64,000 nt of DNA, from assembly GCF_016918565.1 (NCBI RefSeq), contig NZ_JAFFQD010000014.1, positions 1-64,000 of the forward strand, given 5' to 3'. Positions 23,386 through 32,122 of this stretch are shown here, piece by piece (positions within the stretch are counted from its first letter, which is position 1; every line of letters starts with the position of its first letter). A program made the translations under genes and the position numbers. The notes beneath the pieces were generated by a model that made no database searches, had not been told where the DNA came from, and saw only the letters and a list, made by a program, of their open reading frames with translations. The DNA comes from Desulfogranum marinum. GTDB lineage: Bacteria; Desulfobacterota; Desulfobulbia; Desulfobulbales; Desulfobulbaceae.

Positions 23386-23706
23386 TTCACTTGCCTCCTT
23401 TACTAAGTTTTTTTAGATGAACAGATACATTCCAAGGAATATCAATGAACTTATTCTTGTACGGCCGAAGCAGTTCCAGACTGTTATGGCTGGAACAAAA
23501 GAACATCGCATGCCTGCTCTTCTTTTACAGGAACAATTCTAAGTCACTAATTAATCAACTTTGTAAAGGGATAACAATCCCGTCAAAGGAGGAAATAGCA
23601 TCCCCCTTTAAGGGGAGAAAAAGGGGATATGAGGGGGTGAAATTTAAATTGGAAGGTGTCTTTTTACAAAAGAATGGGAGAGGAAAATCAAAGAAAACAG
23701 AGATTT
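23386..23706 (-). promoter_or_regulatory. Leader/control region of the microcompartment operon
   Basis: This 321-bp gap lies between the receiver gene and the first operon gene. Read on the minus strand, TTGACG (23586-23581) could be a -35 element but has no good -10. It overlaps a dyad GGGAT-TGTT-ATCCC (23581-23568). Just upstream is a second dyad, CCCCTT-T-AAGGGG (23603-23615). Dyads around a weak -35 fit an activated promoter. A plus-strand open frame of 101 codons here has no coding character. The first gene has a purine-rich GGAGG just before its ATG. The promoter assignment is tentative. Confidence 0.3.
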
Positions 23707-24099
23707 TTATTCTGATTGAGAGGTTTTATTTTTATCCAGAAAATAATTAATTTTTTTAATTATTTCATAATGTTCTGTGTTTTTCATAATGTAGCCATCG
23801 GCACCGGCAGCCATAAAACATTTAATAATGTCATCATCTCCAAATGTCGCCAGCATAACGATTTTCATCCCAGGAATAACCTGGCGAAGACGGACTATAT
23901 TTTTTTCAGCCGAAGGACCAGGAAGTGCTGAATCGATTATTGAAAGATCTGGAACAGAAGAACAGATACCTGACACGGCTGCTGTTGCATTTCGAGCTTC
24001 TCCTACAACTTGAAAATTACCTATCTGCTCAAGTTCTATCTTGAGACTGACTCGAAATAGAGGATCATCTCCTGCTATAAAAATTCTTTTACTCTTCAT
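23707..24099 (-). CDS. Stand-alone receiver-domain protein with altered acidic pocket
   Basis: A single receiver (REC) domain of about 130 residues and no output domain. The phosphoacceptor Asp56 (DLSIIDSALPG), the Thr/Ala switch region and Lys (GYIMKN) are present. However, the usual Asp-Asp pair before HPLxR is changed: IAGDDPLFR reads Gly-Asp-Asp where the neighbouring LuxR regulator has ADDHPLIR. One Mg2+-ligand acid is therefore lost or shifted. It may act as a phosphate sink or a partner of the PocR kinase. The start at 24099 (ATG after GAGAAAAAA) is preferred to a GTG seven codons upstream. Confidence 0.75.
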   Translation of the reverse strand: MKSKRIFIAGDDPLFRVSLKIELEQIGNFQVVGEARNATAAVSGICSSVPDLSIIDSALPGPSAEKNIVRLRQVIPGMKIVMLATFGDDDIIKCFMAAGADGYIMKNTEHYEIIKKINYFLDKNKTSQSE

Positions 24100-24865
24100 T
24101 TTTTTCTCAAAAAAAAGCACCTAAAATAATGGTGATCTAATACATATTTTTAACAATGGTATTCAATTTACTTTTTGACAGCAGGGTATTTACTCTGGAT
24201 TTTTCATCAATTCAGGCGGCGTCAAATTCAAAATTTTTGGTAGTGAATAGGGAAGCGTAGACTCCGGGGAAGCGTATATAGTAGCCTATATTCATTGTAT
24301 AAATACTGATGAAAATGATACTGGATGGACTAACTTTTAGTGAACATTGTGAAAAACTTTCAACTTCATCGTAGTTTGTATACCATATAGCAATTGTGTG
24401 TGATTTAACACGTTCACACAATGTTCAGGAAGAATTCGGGTAGTAATCAGACTGTGCTTAGCCCGAATTTCTCATGAATTTTTTGGTTTTCGACTTAATT
24501 TTTTGATATTTATAGAAAATACGGTAGCGCTAAAAAAACAGACTGTTTTTTCGTCGATAATCAAAAAACTCACCCTCCGGGTCAGCGGATTTTTCCGCAG
24601 ACTCTTTGTTGCAGGCCATTTGCGGTAGCTTACTATCGGATTCTACGCTTACCTGCTGCGTGTCCTGCGCCTCGATCTGCGAAAAACTTCACTGATGAGA
24701 AATCCGGGTTAGTGATATTATTTTGGACATAAGCACAAACAAGTTAGCGACGAGAGGGACACCTATACCTCGTCTAAAAGGTACAATAACAGGTTAAGGA
24801 TACAATCCCTCGAAAGGGAGGTATTATATCCCCATTAAGAGTCATTCAGGGGGGAGAACCTAACA
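24100..24865. other. 766-bp intergenic region containing a MITE-like segment
   Basis: No gene is seen. The right part (24740-24865) contains a small hairpin with arms TCCCT/AGGGA around CGAA (24806-24819), which read on the minus strand is a UUCG-type loop just past the response-regulator stop and may stop transcription. The middle contains an inverted-repeat-bounded segment described separately. The left part (24121-24450) is AT-rich and could hold the promoter of the receiver gene; I cannot pick one. Confidence 0.4.
24459..24710. repeat. About 250-bp segment bounded by imperfect inverted repeats (MITE or intergenic repeat candidate)
   Basis: CCCGAATTTCTCATGA at 24462-24477 is matched in inverse orientation by TGATGAGAAATCCGGG at 24693-24708, with 14 of 16 positions identical and partial matching for a few bases outwards. 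The interior has no open frame and contains a small GCGGA-TTTT-TCCGC hairpin. This layout fits a miniature inverted-repeat element or a lineage-specific intergenic repeat. No second copy occurs in the window, so mobility is unproven. It separates the receiver gene from the response-regulator gene. Confidence 0.45.
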
Positions 24866-25516
24866 CTATTCAAGGAGTTTTTTGTCCGAGGCTAACCTGA
24901 CGGCTTCCACACGATTTTTGACTCCCAGTTTTTTATAAATATTTTTCACATGACTTTTTACAGTTTCCAAACTAATAAAAAGCTCTGTTGATATCTCTTT
25001 ATTAGGTGTTCCAAAAGAGATATATTTGAGTACTTCAATTTCTCTGGCAGTAAGCCCATAATGCTTCTGTTCACGCTTGTGATCATCGAGTCGTTCTTTC
25101 ATACCAAGATTAACTAAATATGGTGAAAAACACTCTTTATCCGCACAGAAGCAGCGAATAATATTTTCCAGTTCATCAAGAGGAACATTCTTTAAGAGAT
25201 ACCCATCAGCGCCGGCTCCCATAGCCTCTCTTACAAAATTTTCTTCATTGAAAGTAGACAAGATCAAGAGCTTCAAATCCGGCATATTTTTTCTGAGAAC
25301 CCTGATAACAGCAACTCCTGAAAGACCAGGCATATCCATATCAATCAATGCTATATCAGGAGAAAGCTCACCTATGCGCTCAACAGCGCTGTATCCATCG
25401 GAAGCTTCCCCTACGAGGACAAACCCATCTTTTTGATCAAGGCTGTGTTTCAAACCAGTGCGAATCAAAGGATGGTCATCGGCAAGAAATATTTTTATAT
25501 TATTTTCTTGTTCCAT
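24866..25516 (-). CDS. NarL/LuxR-type response regulator
   Basis: A two-domain regulator of 216 residues. The receiver (1-125) has the acidic pair ADDHPLIR (12-19), phosphoacceptor Asp59 (ALIDMDMPGLSG) and the switch Lys in GYLLKN. The C-terminal LuxR helix-turn-helix (about 150-212) reads LTAREIEVLKYISFGTPNKE followed by ETVKSHVKNIYKKLGVKNR. It is encoded 64 bp downstream of the PocR-domain kinase on the same strand, so the two form a cognate pair. By position it is the most likely activator of the microcompartment operon. Confidence 0.92.
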   Translation of the reverse strand: MEQENNIKIFLADDHPLIRTGLKHSLDQKDGFVLVGEASDGYSAVERIGELSPDIALIDMDMPGLSGVAVIRVLRKNMPDLKLLILSTFNEENFVREAMGAGADGYLLKNVPLDELENIIRCFCADKECFSPYLVNLGMKERLDDHKREQKHYGLTAREIEVLKYISFGTPNKEISTELFISLETVKSHVKNIYKKLGVKNRVEAVRLASDKKLLE

Positions 25517-25580
25517 ATTTCTTCCCTATGAAAAACGATTACGATGATATTGTCGGAAACAATTTTTCCCTAACACACTA

Positions 25581-27254
25581 TTAGTCAACCAATGGTAGAA
25601 CAAAGTTAAACATGCATCCTTTATTGTGCTTATCATCCCACCCCTTGATTGGTGAAACCACCCATATATATCCATTATGGGCGTACACCACTAATCTGCA
25701 GTAAGAGAGACCAAGGCCTGTTCCTTTCCTTCCTTTCAATATACCGTCTTCATTTTTAATTCTAAAAAATTTGTCAAAAACATCTTTTTGATATTTTTCA
25801 GGTATCCCTGCCCCATAGTCCGTAATTGTCACAAGGCAATAAGGTATATCCTGCCGAAGGCGCTTTAGAATACGTGTGGGAATACTTTCCTCTTCATTTA
25901 ACATCACTTTTTTTATACAAATTTCTATCTTCGAGCTTTCCGGACTATATTTTATTGCATTATCTATAAGATTAACACACGTTCTCAGCAGACGAGTGCG
26001 GTCTCCATTAAATTTTTTTAGCTCTTCACTGGGAACAAAACTGATTCCTATTTTTTTTTCCATAGCAAAAAGTTGTACCTGTTCGATACTTTTCATGAGT
26101 ACCGACTCCATGCTCAACAGTTCTTTTCTCAGTAGAAACTGACCATTTTCGCTACGGTAAATGTCAAGAAAATCACTGACCAGTCCCAAAAGCTGGTTTC
26201 CTGTGCCCAAGGCGAGGCGAAGCATCTCCATTTGTGTCACATTGAGCTCACCCAAAATTTGATCCACTAGAATCTGTAAAGCTTTCTGAATGGAAATAAT
26301 CGGGTTTCCCATATCATGGGTAAGCATGCCGACCAGATCTTCTTTCATTTTCTCTACTTTTTTTTCTTCTGTTATATCCCTAACAACCGCGACAAAGCCC
26401 TCTGTTTCACTGTTGCTTTTAATACCAGAAAGTGCGAGCTGGACCGGAAAATTTCTCAGGTCACTATCTACTGCTGTAAGTTCAAATCGGGCACTCTCTT
26501 CTTCGCCAAGATCTACAATTGTATGGAAAGCATTTATAGCAGTGGGATCTATAAAGAGCGAGGATAGGGAATTGCCTACTATCTCTAGTTTATCAATGCC
26601 AAACATCGTCGCGCCGGCTTCATTAATCTTTGTGATAAGGAAATTTCCATCAGTAGCAATGATGCCGTCAGAAACAGAGTTGACCAACTTGTTGAGATAA
26701 CGTCTTGATCTTCTATAGGATAGATATTGCTGGAGAGCCAGTTCACTTATAGTGCGGGTTACCACGGCCATAAGTCCGGCAATTTTTTTTAGCTGATCTC
26801 TATCAACGATGGGTACAGATTGCAATTCGTTGAGGTATCCGTCGATATCCTCCACACCTATTTCCGTTGCTTTTTGAATAGCAACAGACTTTTCCATAGG
26901 CTTTTCAAGAACCTGCCCCATGAGTACGTTGGCAAGATGCATGTCATCTATTACAATAGGAAAGGCACTGTCCAGGAGACCAGCATTGAGGCACTTATAA
27001 ATAACGAATTTTCTTTGACGTGCCGACTCCTGTCCGCCGTAACTGTCACTATCGTGACACCGTTTGACACCCTCGACGGTAGAACGGCAAAATTTACTGC
27101 ACAGAGAAGTGAAATTCTGGGGCGTTGTTATAGGTTCACCATTTATTTCGGTAATAATGGATGCAACGCCGGTAGCTTGAGTAAAATGATAGAGTATTTC
27201 TTCAAGTTTATCTCTGCTGATGAGGTCTAATAAATGGATATCATTTTGTATCAT
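25581..27254 (-). CDS. PocR-domain sensor histidine kinase
   Basis: A 557-residue cytoplasmic kinase without membrane segments. Residues 1-180 form a PocR ligand-binding domain with its cysteines (Cys52, 56, 66 and 88; KFCRSTVEGVKRCHDSD, CLNAGLLDSAFPIV). In Salmonella, PocR activates pdu and cob in response to 1,2-propanediol. Residues 190-295 form a PAS domain, then the dimerisation helix with phosphoacceptor His313 (GMLTHDMGNPIISIQ) and an ATPase domain with N (INLIDNAIKYSPESS), G1 (TDYGAGIPEKY) and G2 (GRKGTGLGLSYC) boxes. Combining PocR with a kinase makes propanediol sensing a two-component process. It lies next to the LuxR-type regulator and the BMC locus. Confidence 0.93.
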   Translation of the reverse strand: MIQNDIHLLDLISRDKLEEILYHFTQATGVASIITEINGEPITTPQNFTSLCSKFCRSTVEGVKRCHDSDSYGGQESARQRKFVIYKCLNAGLLDSAFPIVIDDMHLANVLMGQVLEKPMEKSVAIQKATEIGVEDIDGYLNELQSVPIVDRDQLKKIAGLMAVVTRTISELALQQYLSYRRSRRYLNKLVNSVSDGIIATDGNFLITKINEAGATMFGIDKLEIVGNSLSSLFIDPTAINAFHTIVDLGEEESARFELTAVDSDLRNFPVQLALSGIKSNSETEGFVAVVRDITEEKKVEKMKEDLVGMLTHDMGNPIISIQKALQILVDQILGELNVTQMEMLRLALGTGNQLLGLVSDFLDIYRSENGQFLLRKELLSMESVLMKSIEQVQLFAMEKKIGISFVPSEELKKFNGDRTRLLRTCVNLIDNAIKYSPESSKIEICIKKVMLNEEESIPTRILKRLRQDIPYCLVTITDYGAGIPEKYQKDVFDKFFRIKNEDGILKGRKGTGLGLSYCRLVVYAHNGYIWVVSPIKGWDDKHNKGCMFNFVLPLVD

Positions 27255-27403
27255 AACCCAGCTCGTATTTGGAAAGACAAGGTGACACCGTATTCATCTA
27301 AAAACTGATTTTTGTATAGTATCAGTTTCTGCTGTTTACCTCTGCTGGTCCATTTTTTATTTGGTTATCCATTATTTATTAAAGCTCCATGTAACATAAA
27401 AAC

Positions 27404-28483
27404 TTATTTTTTCCCTTGAAGTCTCATGGTCACCTCTTCATTTTTATCAAGAAGAATCAGCATACCCTTTTCTATTCGATAAGACTCTGTCTTATCAAGG
27501 GCAGCAAAAAAGACGCTTTCCATGGATACACTATCGGGACAGGCCATTCGAGTTGAGGCGAGTTTGTTAAAAATAAAGACATCTCCTTTAAAAAGAAAGG
27601 TACCGAAAAATCGGTTACATCCAGCATAACCTTTTACCTTATTTCCTTTAGCATCAAGCTCAAAAAAAGGTGCTTTTATTTGTTTTTCCACCTTCTTTCC
27701 ATCAATTTCAACCGCTGTCCAATAGATACCAAAGAGGTTGTTTCTCACAATATTACCATTGCAGTCCTGGTCTGGATACAGCCTGTTGAAACCGGTCACC
27801 ACCATAATATCTTTATCTCTTTGTTGAGTTCCTTTTCTGGTTGGAAGAAGTTTTCCCTGAAAGGAAACCAATAATGCTCTGTTTTTTTCATGGGGTGTAT
27901 TGCGATAAGCCCTGTCAAGTTCAGTGAATTTGCCGCTGGGATCAACAGAAAAATAAAGCCCACTGGAACATTCCTGTAAGACATGGGTGTTGCCGGAAGA
28001 CCTATACATACCTCGTATTTTCACCACATCAGGAAAAGGATCAAAAGTCTGCTTTTTTTTCAGCTCATAATCTATCAGCTCACTCTCCGCTTCTCCCTCT
28101 AAATCAAGGAAGCTGAGTGTTTCTGCATCTTTTATCCCGTATGTCTTCAGGTTTCCCTTACCTTTGCCGAGAATAACCTGATTGTTCTTCTCATCAAACC
28201 GCCACTTTCGCATCTGCGCTTCGCTTTTTATAACCTCATTTCCTTGATACCAGGTTTTACGAAGTTGGTAGAGGTGATCAGGTCGAAGATTCAGGTCAAT
28301 TTTTACAAAATCGCATTCAGGGCACCCTATTTTTCCGCTAAAGCTTACTGGAAGATCAATTGGAAAACTAGTGACCTGCTCCTTGGATGTACTCTCAACC
28401 ACATCTACTTTTTGGGAGGCGCATCCGACAATCAGTATGACTAGAAAAAAGAAAGAAAGGATATTTTTCCATGTATTATTCAT
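27404..28483 (-). CDS. Lipoprotein with NlpE-like and META/HslJ-like domains
   Basis: The start at 28483 gives a lipoprotein signal peptide with lipobox LIVGC (Cys about residue 22). After it comes an NlpE-like region with a CPEC pair (KIGCPECDFVKIDLNL), resembling the copper/adhesion stress lipoprotein NlpE. The C-terminal 110 residues are a META/HslJ domain: LFGIYWTAVEIDG, AGCNRFFGTFLFKGD and STRMACPDSVSMESVFFAAL. Members carrying both domains occur in several bacteria. The protein should sit in the outer membrane facing the periplasm and may sense envelope or metal stress. Probably monocistronic, upstream of gpsA on the other side of 77 bp. Confidence 0.8.
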   Translation of the reverse strand: MNNTWKNILSFFFLVILIVGCASQKVDVVESTSKEQVTSFPIDLPVSFSGKIGCPECDFVKIDLNLRPDHLYQLRKTWYQGNEVIKSEAQMRKWRFDEKNNQVILGKGKGNLKTYGIKDAETLSFLDLEGEAESELIDYELKKKQTFDPFPDVVKIRGMYRSSGNTHVLQECSSGLYFSVDPSGKFTELDRAYRNTPHEKNRALLVSFQGKLLPTRKGTQQRDKDIMVVTGFNRLYPDQDCNGNIVRNNLFGIYWTAVEIDGKKVEKQIKAPFFELDAKGNKVKGYAGCNRFFGTFLFKGDVFIFNKLASTRMACPDSVSMESVFFAALDKTESYRIEKGMLILLDKNEEVTMRLQGKK

Positions 28484-28560
28484 TATGCACCAATGTGATA
28501 GGGGCGAGACCAAGAGATAATGGAGACTACCCAAACATCATATTTTCAGAAAAGGGTTTC

Positions 28561-29583
28561 TCAGCAGTCTTCTTTTTTTAAGTCCCTGCCGAAAAGATCA
28601 TTTACAGCCGCCCTGCATTCTTTATTCTCATAGATAACCTGGTAGACCTGATCAAGAATAGGCATATCAACATCGAGTTTTTTTGCCAGGTTATAGCAGG
28701 ATTTGGTGGTTTTGACCCCTTCTGCAACCATGGTCATTTCCGCAAGAATAGCATCTAGTTTTTTCCCCGCTCCAAGCGCCAGGCCCACTGTACGGTTACG
28801 ACTCAGGTCACCGGTGCAGGTCAGTACCAGATCTCCCATTCCTCCCAAGCCGGCAAATGTTGCCTTATCAGCACCAAGAGCCACACCCATGCGGCTTATC
28901 TCAGCCAGTCCCCTGGTTATAAGTGCTGCTCTGGTATTCAAGCCATAACCCAACCCATCAGATATACCGGCTGCTATGGCAATAATATTTTTCATGGCAC
29001 CACTTATTTCTAAACCAACCACATCTACAGAGGAATAGGTACGGAAATGCTCTGTTGAAAAGAGTTTTTGCACAGCTATGGCCGCTTTTTCGTTTTTAAA
29101 GGCAACAGTAACAGCCGTAGGCTGTCCCGCTGCTACTTCCTTTGCAAAACTGGGTCCGCTGAGAGCGCCGTAATGGTATTTATGATGTGATTGTTTGCTC
29201 TCATCAACCATCACTTCATTCATGGTCATCCGTGTGCCTATTTCAATTCCTTTAACCGCCGAAACCACCAGAGCAGAATCAACAAGCAGCGGTAAAACCG
29301 CTTTATACACGCCTCTATACACGTGTGAAGGAACGACCATTACCACACACTGTGCATCCTTTACGGCTTCTTGAATATCACTTGTCAGAGATAGACCGGC
29401 AGGCAGGCTGAAACCCGGTAAAAACATCTTGTTTTCACGGTCTTTTTTTAGCCTATCAATATGCTCAGGTTCATGTCCCCAAAGACAGACCTGTTCACCC
29501 TTTTTGGCCAACAACACTGCCAAAGACGTTCCCCAGCTTCCAGCACCAATGACCGCTGTTTTCTTAATCTGCGGAATTATCAT
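28561..29583 (-). CDS. gpsA: NAD(P)H-dependent glycerol-3-phosphate dehydrogenase
   Basis: Makes sn-glycerol 3-phosphate from dihydroxyacetone phosphate for phospholipid synthesis. The Rossmann motif [16 protein letters not shown] is at residues 11-26, the substrate-site [16 protein letters not shown] follows, and [20 protein letters not shown] and [18 protein letters not shown] are classic GpsA signatures. The length (340) is normal. The start overlaps the end of gyrA by 20 bp, so the gene is likely translated from the same transcript. Confidence 0.96.
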   Translation of the reverse strand: MIIPQIKKTAVIGAGSWGTSLAVLLAKKGEQVCLWGHEPEHIDRLKKDRENKMFLPGFSLPAGLSLTSDIQEAVKDAQCVVMVVPSHVYRGVYKAVLPLLVDSALVVSAVKGIEIGTRMTMNEVMVDESKQSHHKYHYGALSGPSFAKEVAAGQPTAVTVAFKNEKAAIAVQKLFSTEHFRTYSSVDVVGLEISGAMKNIIAIAAGISDGLGYGLNTRAALITRGLAEISRMGVALGADKATFAGLGGMGDLVLTCTGDLSRNRTVGLALGAGKKLDAILAEMTMVAEGVKTTKSCYNLAKKLDVDMPILDQVYQVIYENKECRAAVNDLFGRDLKKEDC

Positions 29584-32053
29584 TATCTTCTATATCCTCC
29601 ACCATTTCTTCTTCACGGGCAAGCATAGACATGCCGACAACAATTTCATTATCTTCAAGGTTAATAAGACGTACACCCTGGGTATTTCTGCCTATTATAC
29701 GAATAGTATCCATGGGCATACGAATAACCTTACCTGAATTGGCTATAAGCATAACCTGATCTTCATCGACAACGGGTAACACACCGACAACTTTCCCGTT
29801 TCTTTCGCTGGTTTTTATAGCAAAAACCCCTTTGCCACCTCTATTTTGCAGTTTGTACTCTGCTACTGCTGTGCGTTTACCGTACCCGTTTTCGGTAACT
29901 GTTAAGATGGAATCATCGCTCTTGATAACAGATACACCGACAACTTCATCGTCTTCAGCTAAAGTTATACCTTTAACTCCGGCTGCCAGGCGGCCCATGG
30001 TTCTCACGTTCGATTCATGAAAATGAATGGAAAGCCCGTTTTTGGTGACCAGGAAAATCTCATCATCGCCTGTGGTAAGAGCAGCCGTAAGAATTTCATC
30101 CTCATCTTTGATAGTCAGGCCGAGTTTTCCCTTACGCAATGGTCTTTTATATTCTGTTATAGATGTTTTCTTGACCCTGCCAAGCTTGGTGACAGTCAAC
30201 ACGGTCTGCGAATCATCCACATTGGCAAGATCTGCAATGGGCAGAACGGCCGCTACTTTTTCCTCTTTGCCCAGTTCAAGAAGATTAACCACAGCCTTTC
30301 CCCGTGCAGCCCTTCCTGCAAGTGGCAATTCATACACCTTTCTCCAGAAAACCTTGCCCGTATTGGTAAAGAAAAGAAAAGTATCTAGATTCGAGGCCGT
30401 ATACAGGTTGGTCACAAAATCATCTTCCAGAGTAGTCATTCCTTTGACCCCTTTACCTCCCCTTCGCTGAGCCCGGTAGAGATTTAGAGGGTTTCTCTTT
30501 ATATACCCTGTGTGAGAGATGGTCACGACCATCTCTTCAGGTATGATCATATCTTCAGGCAAGATATCATCAGGGGCATCGATAATTTCCGTGCGACGCT
30601 CATCACCATACTCTTCTTTTATCTGATCCAGTTCTTCACGGATAATCTGAATAACAAGATCGTCATCGCCGAGCACCTTTTTTAACCAGGCTATTTTTTC
30701 GATAATCTCATTATAATCCTTTATTATTTTATCCCTTTCCAGACCGGTTAACCTTTGCAAACGCATATCCAGAATAGTCTGTGCCTGGATATCTGAAAGT
30801 TCAAAACGGCTTTTCAATTCAGCCTTTGCCTCTGCCGGATTGGCGGAAGCCCTGATAAGTTCTACAACTTCATCAAGATTGCTGATAGCTATCTTTAAGC
30901 CTTCTAAAATATGGGCTTTTTCCTCAGCCTTGCGCAACTCATAGGCAGTCCGACGATATACCACAGTTCGGCGATGAGCCAAAAAGTGTTCCAGAACCTG
31001 TTTAATATTAAGAACTTCCGGTTTGTTATTGACAATGCACAGCAAAATAATACCAAAACTTTTTTGCAGCGGCGTCATTTTAAACAATTGGTTAAGGACA
31101 ATATCGGGAATCTCATCTCTTTTAAGATCGAGAACAATCCGAACGCCTTGCCGATCAGACTCGTCACGTATTTCAGCAATCGATGTTATTCGTTTTTCCT
31201 TCATCAACTGAGCAATTTTTTCAACCAGAGTTGCCTTATTCTGTTGATAGGGAATCTCAGTAATAACGATTGATTCACTGTTTTTACTCCGTGGTTCGAC
31301 ATGCGTACAGGAGCGCATAATAACCACACCCCTGCCTGTTTCATACGCCTCACGAATACCAGCCCTTCCGCAAATAAAACCGCCGGTAGGGAAATCAGGT
31401 CCCGTAATTATTCCCATCAGTTGGTGAATGGTTATATTTGCATCTTCTATGAGTGCAATAAGGCCATTAATAACTTCGGTCAGGTTGTGTGGAGGTATTT
31501 TGGTAGCCATTCCCACCGCGATACCTTCAGATCCATTAATGAGAATATTGGGAATTTTTGAAGGAAGAACCGAAGGCTCTTCAAGGGAGTTGTCATAGTT
31601 GGGAACAAAATCGACCGTGTCTTTATCCAGATCAGCTACTATTTCCTGATCGAGCTTGGTCATTCGTGCTTCAGTGTAACGCATTGCAGCAGCTGAATCA
31701 CCATCCATGGAGCCAAAGTTTCCCTGGCCGTCAACCAGAGGATAACGCATGGAAAAAGTCTGGGCCATACGGACAATGGTATCATAAGCTGCGGTATCGC
31801 CATGAGGATGATATTTACCTATAACATCACCCACGATACGAGCTGATTTGATATAAGGACGATTATAGGTATTCCCCAGTTCACGCATGGCAAAAAGTGC
31901 CCTTCTATGCACTGGTTTTAATCCATCCCGTACATCCGGCAACGCCCTTCCAATAATGACCGACATTGCATAATCAAGGTATGATTTACGCAATTCTTTT
32001 TCGATTGATATGGTCGGTTTTTCCATTTCTGTTATTTCAGAAGATTCTGTCAT
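29564..32053 (-). CDS. gyrA: DNA gyrase subunit A
   Basis: Breakage-reunion subunit of gyrase, 829 residues. The catalytic Tyr126 is in [11 protein letters not shown]. The quinolone-resistance region reads [15 protein letters not shown], with Thr at the position of Escherichia coli Ser83 and Asp at Asp87. The C-terminal pinwheel contains the GyrA box-like QRRGGKGV, which marks gyrase rather than topoisomerase IV. An acidic tail ends the protein. It lies 69 bp downstream of gyrB and overlaps gpsA. Confidence 0.98.
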   Translation of the reverse strand: MTESSEITEMEKPTISIEKELRKSYLDYAMSVIIGRALPDVRDGLKPVHRRALFAMRELGNTYNRPYIKSARIVGDVIGKYHPHGDTAAYDTIVRMAQTFSMRYPLVDGQGNFGSMDGDSAAAMRYTEARMTKLDQEIVADLDKDTVDFVPNYDNSLEEPSVLPSKIPNILINGSEGIAVGMATKIPPHNLTEVINGLIALIEDANITIHQLMGIITGPDFPTGGFICGRAGIREAYETGRGVVIMRSCTHVEPRSKNSESIVITEIPYQQNKATLVEKIAQLMKEKRITSIAEIRDESDRQGVRIVLDLKRDEIPDIVLNQLFKMTPLQKSFGIILLCIVNNKPEVLNIKQVLEHFLAHRRTVVYRRTAYELRKAEEKAHILEGLKIAISNLDEVVELIRASANPAEAKAELKSRFELSDIQAQTILDMRLQRLTGLERDKIIKDYNEIIEKIAWLKKVLGDDDLVIQIIREELDQIKEEYGDERRTEIIDAPDDILPEDMIIPEEMVVTISHTGYIKRNPLNLYRAQRRGGKGVKGMTTLEDDFVTNLYTASNLDTFLFFTNTGKVFWRKVYELPLAGRAARGKAVVNLLELGKEEKVAAVLPIADLANVDDSQTVLTVTKLGRVKKTSITEYKRPLRKGKLGLTIKDEDEILTAALTTGDDEIFLVTKNGLSIHFHESNVRTMGRLAAGVKGITLAEDDEVVGVSVIKSDDSILTVTENGYGKRTAVAEYKLQNRGGKGVFAIKTSERNGKVVGVLPVVDEDQVMLIANSGKVIRMPMDTIRIIGRNTQGVRLINLEDNEIVVGMSMLAREEEMVEDIEDNDNSAD

Positions 32054-32122
32054 TACTTAATCCTGATTACATCTTGCTTAAACGCAATAATTTGCCTGAA
32101 AATCGATCGGTTATAAAGACTA

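Noticed and set aside
23445-23750. Plus-strand 101-codon frame upstream of the microcompartment operon
   Set aside because: Low-complexity purine-rich sequence, no family features and it overlaps the receiver gene; more likely control DNA.
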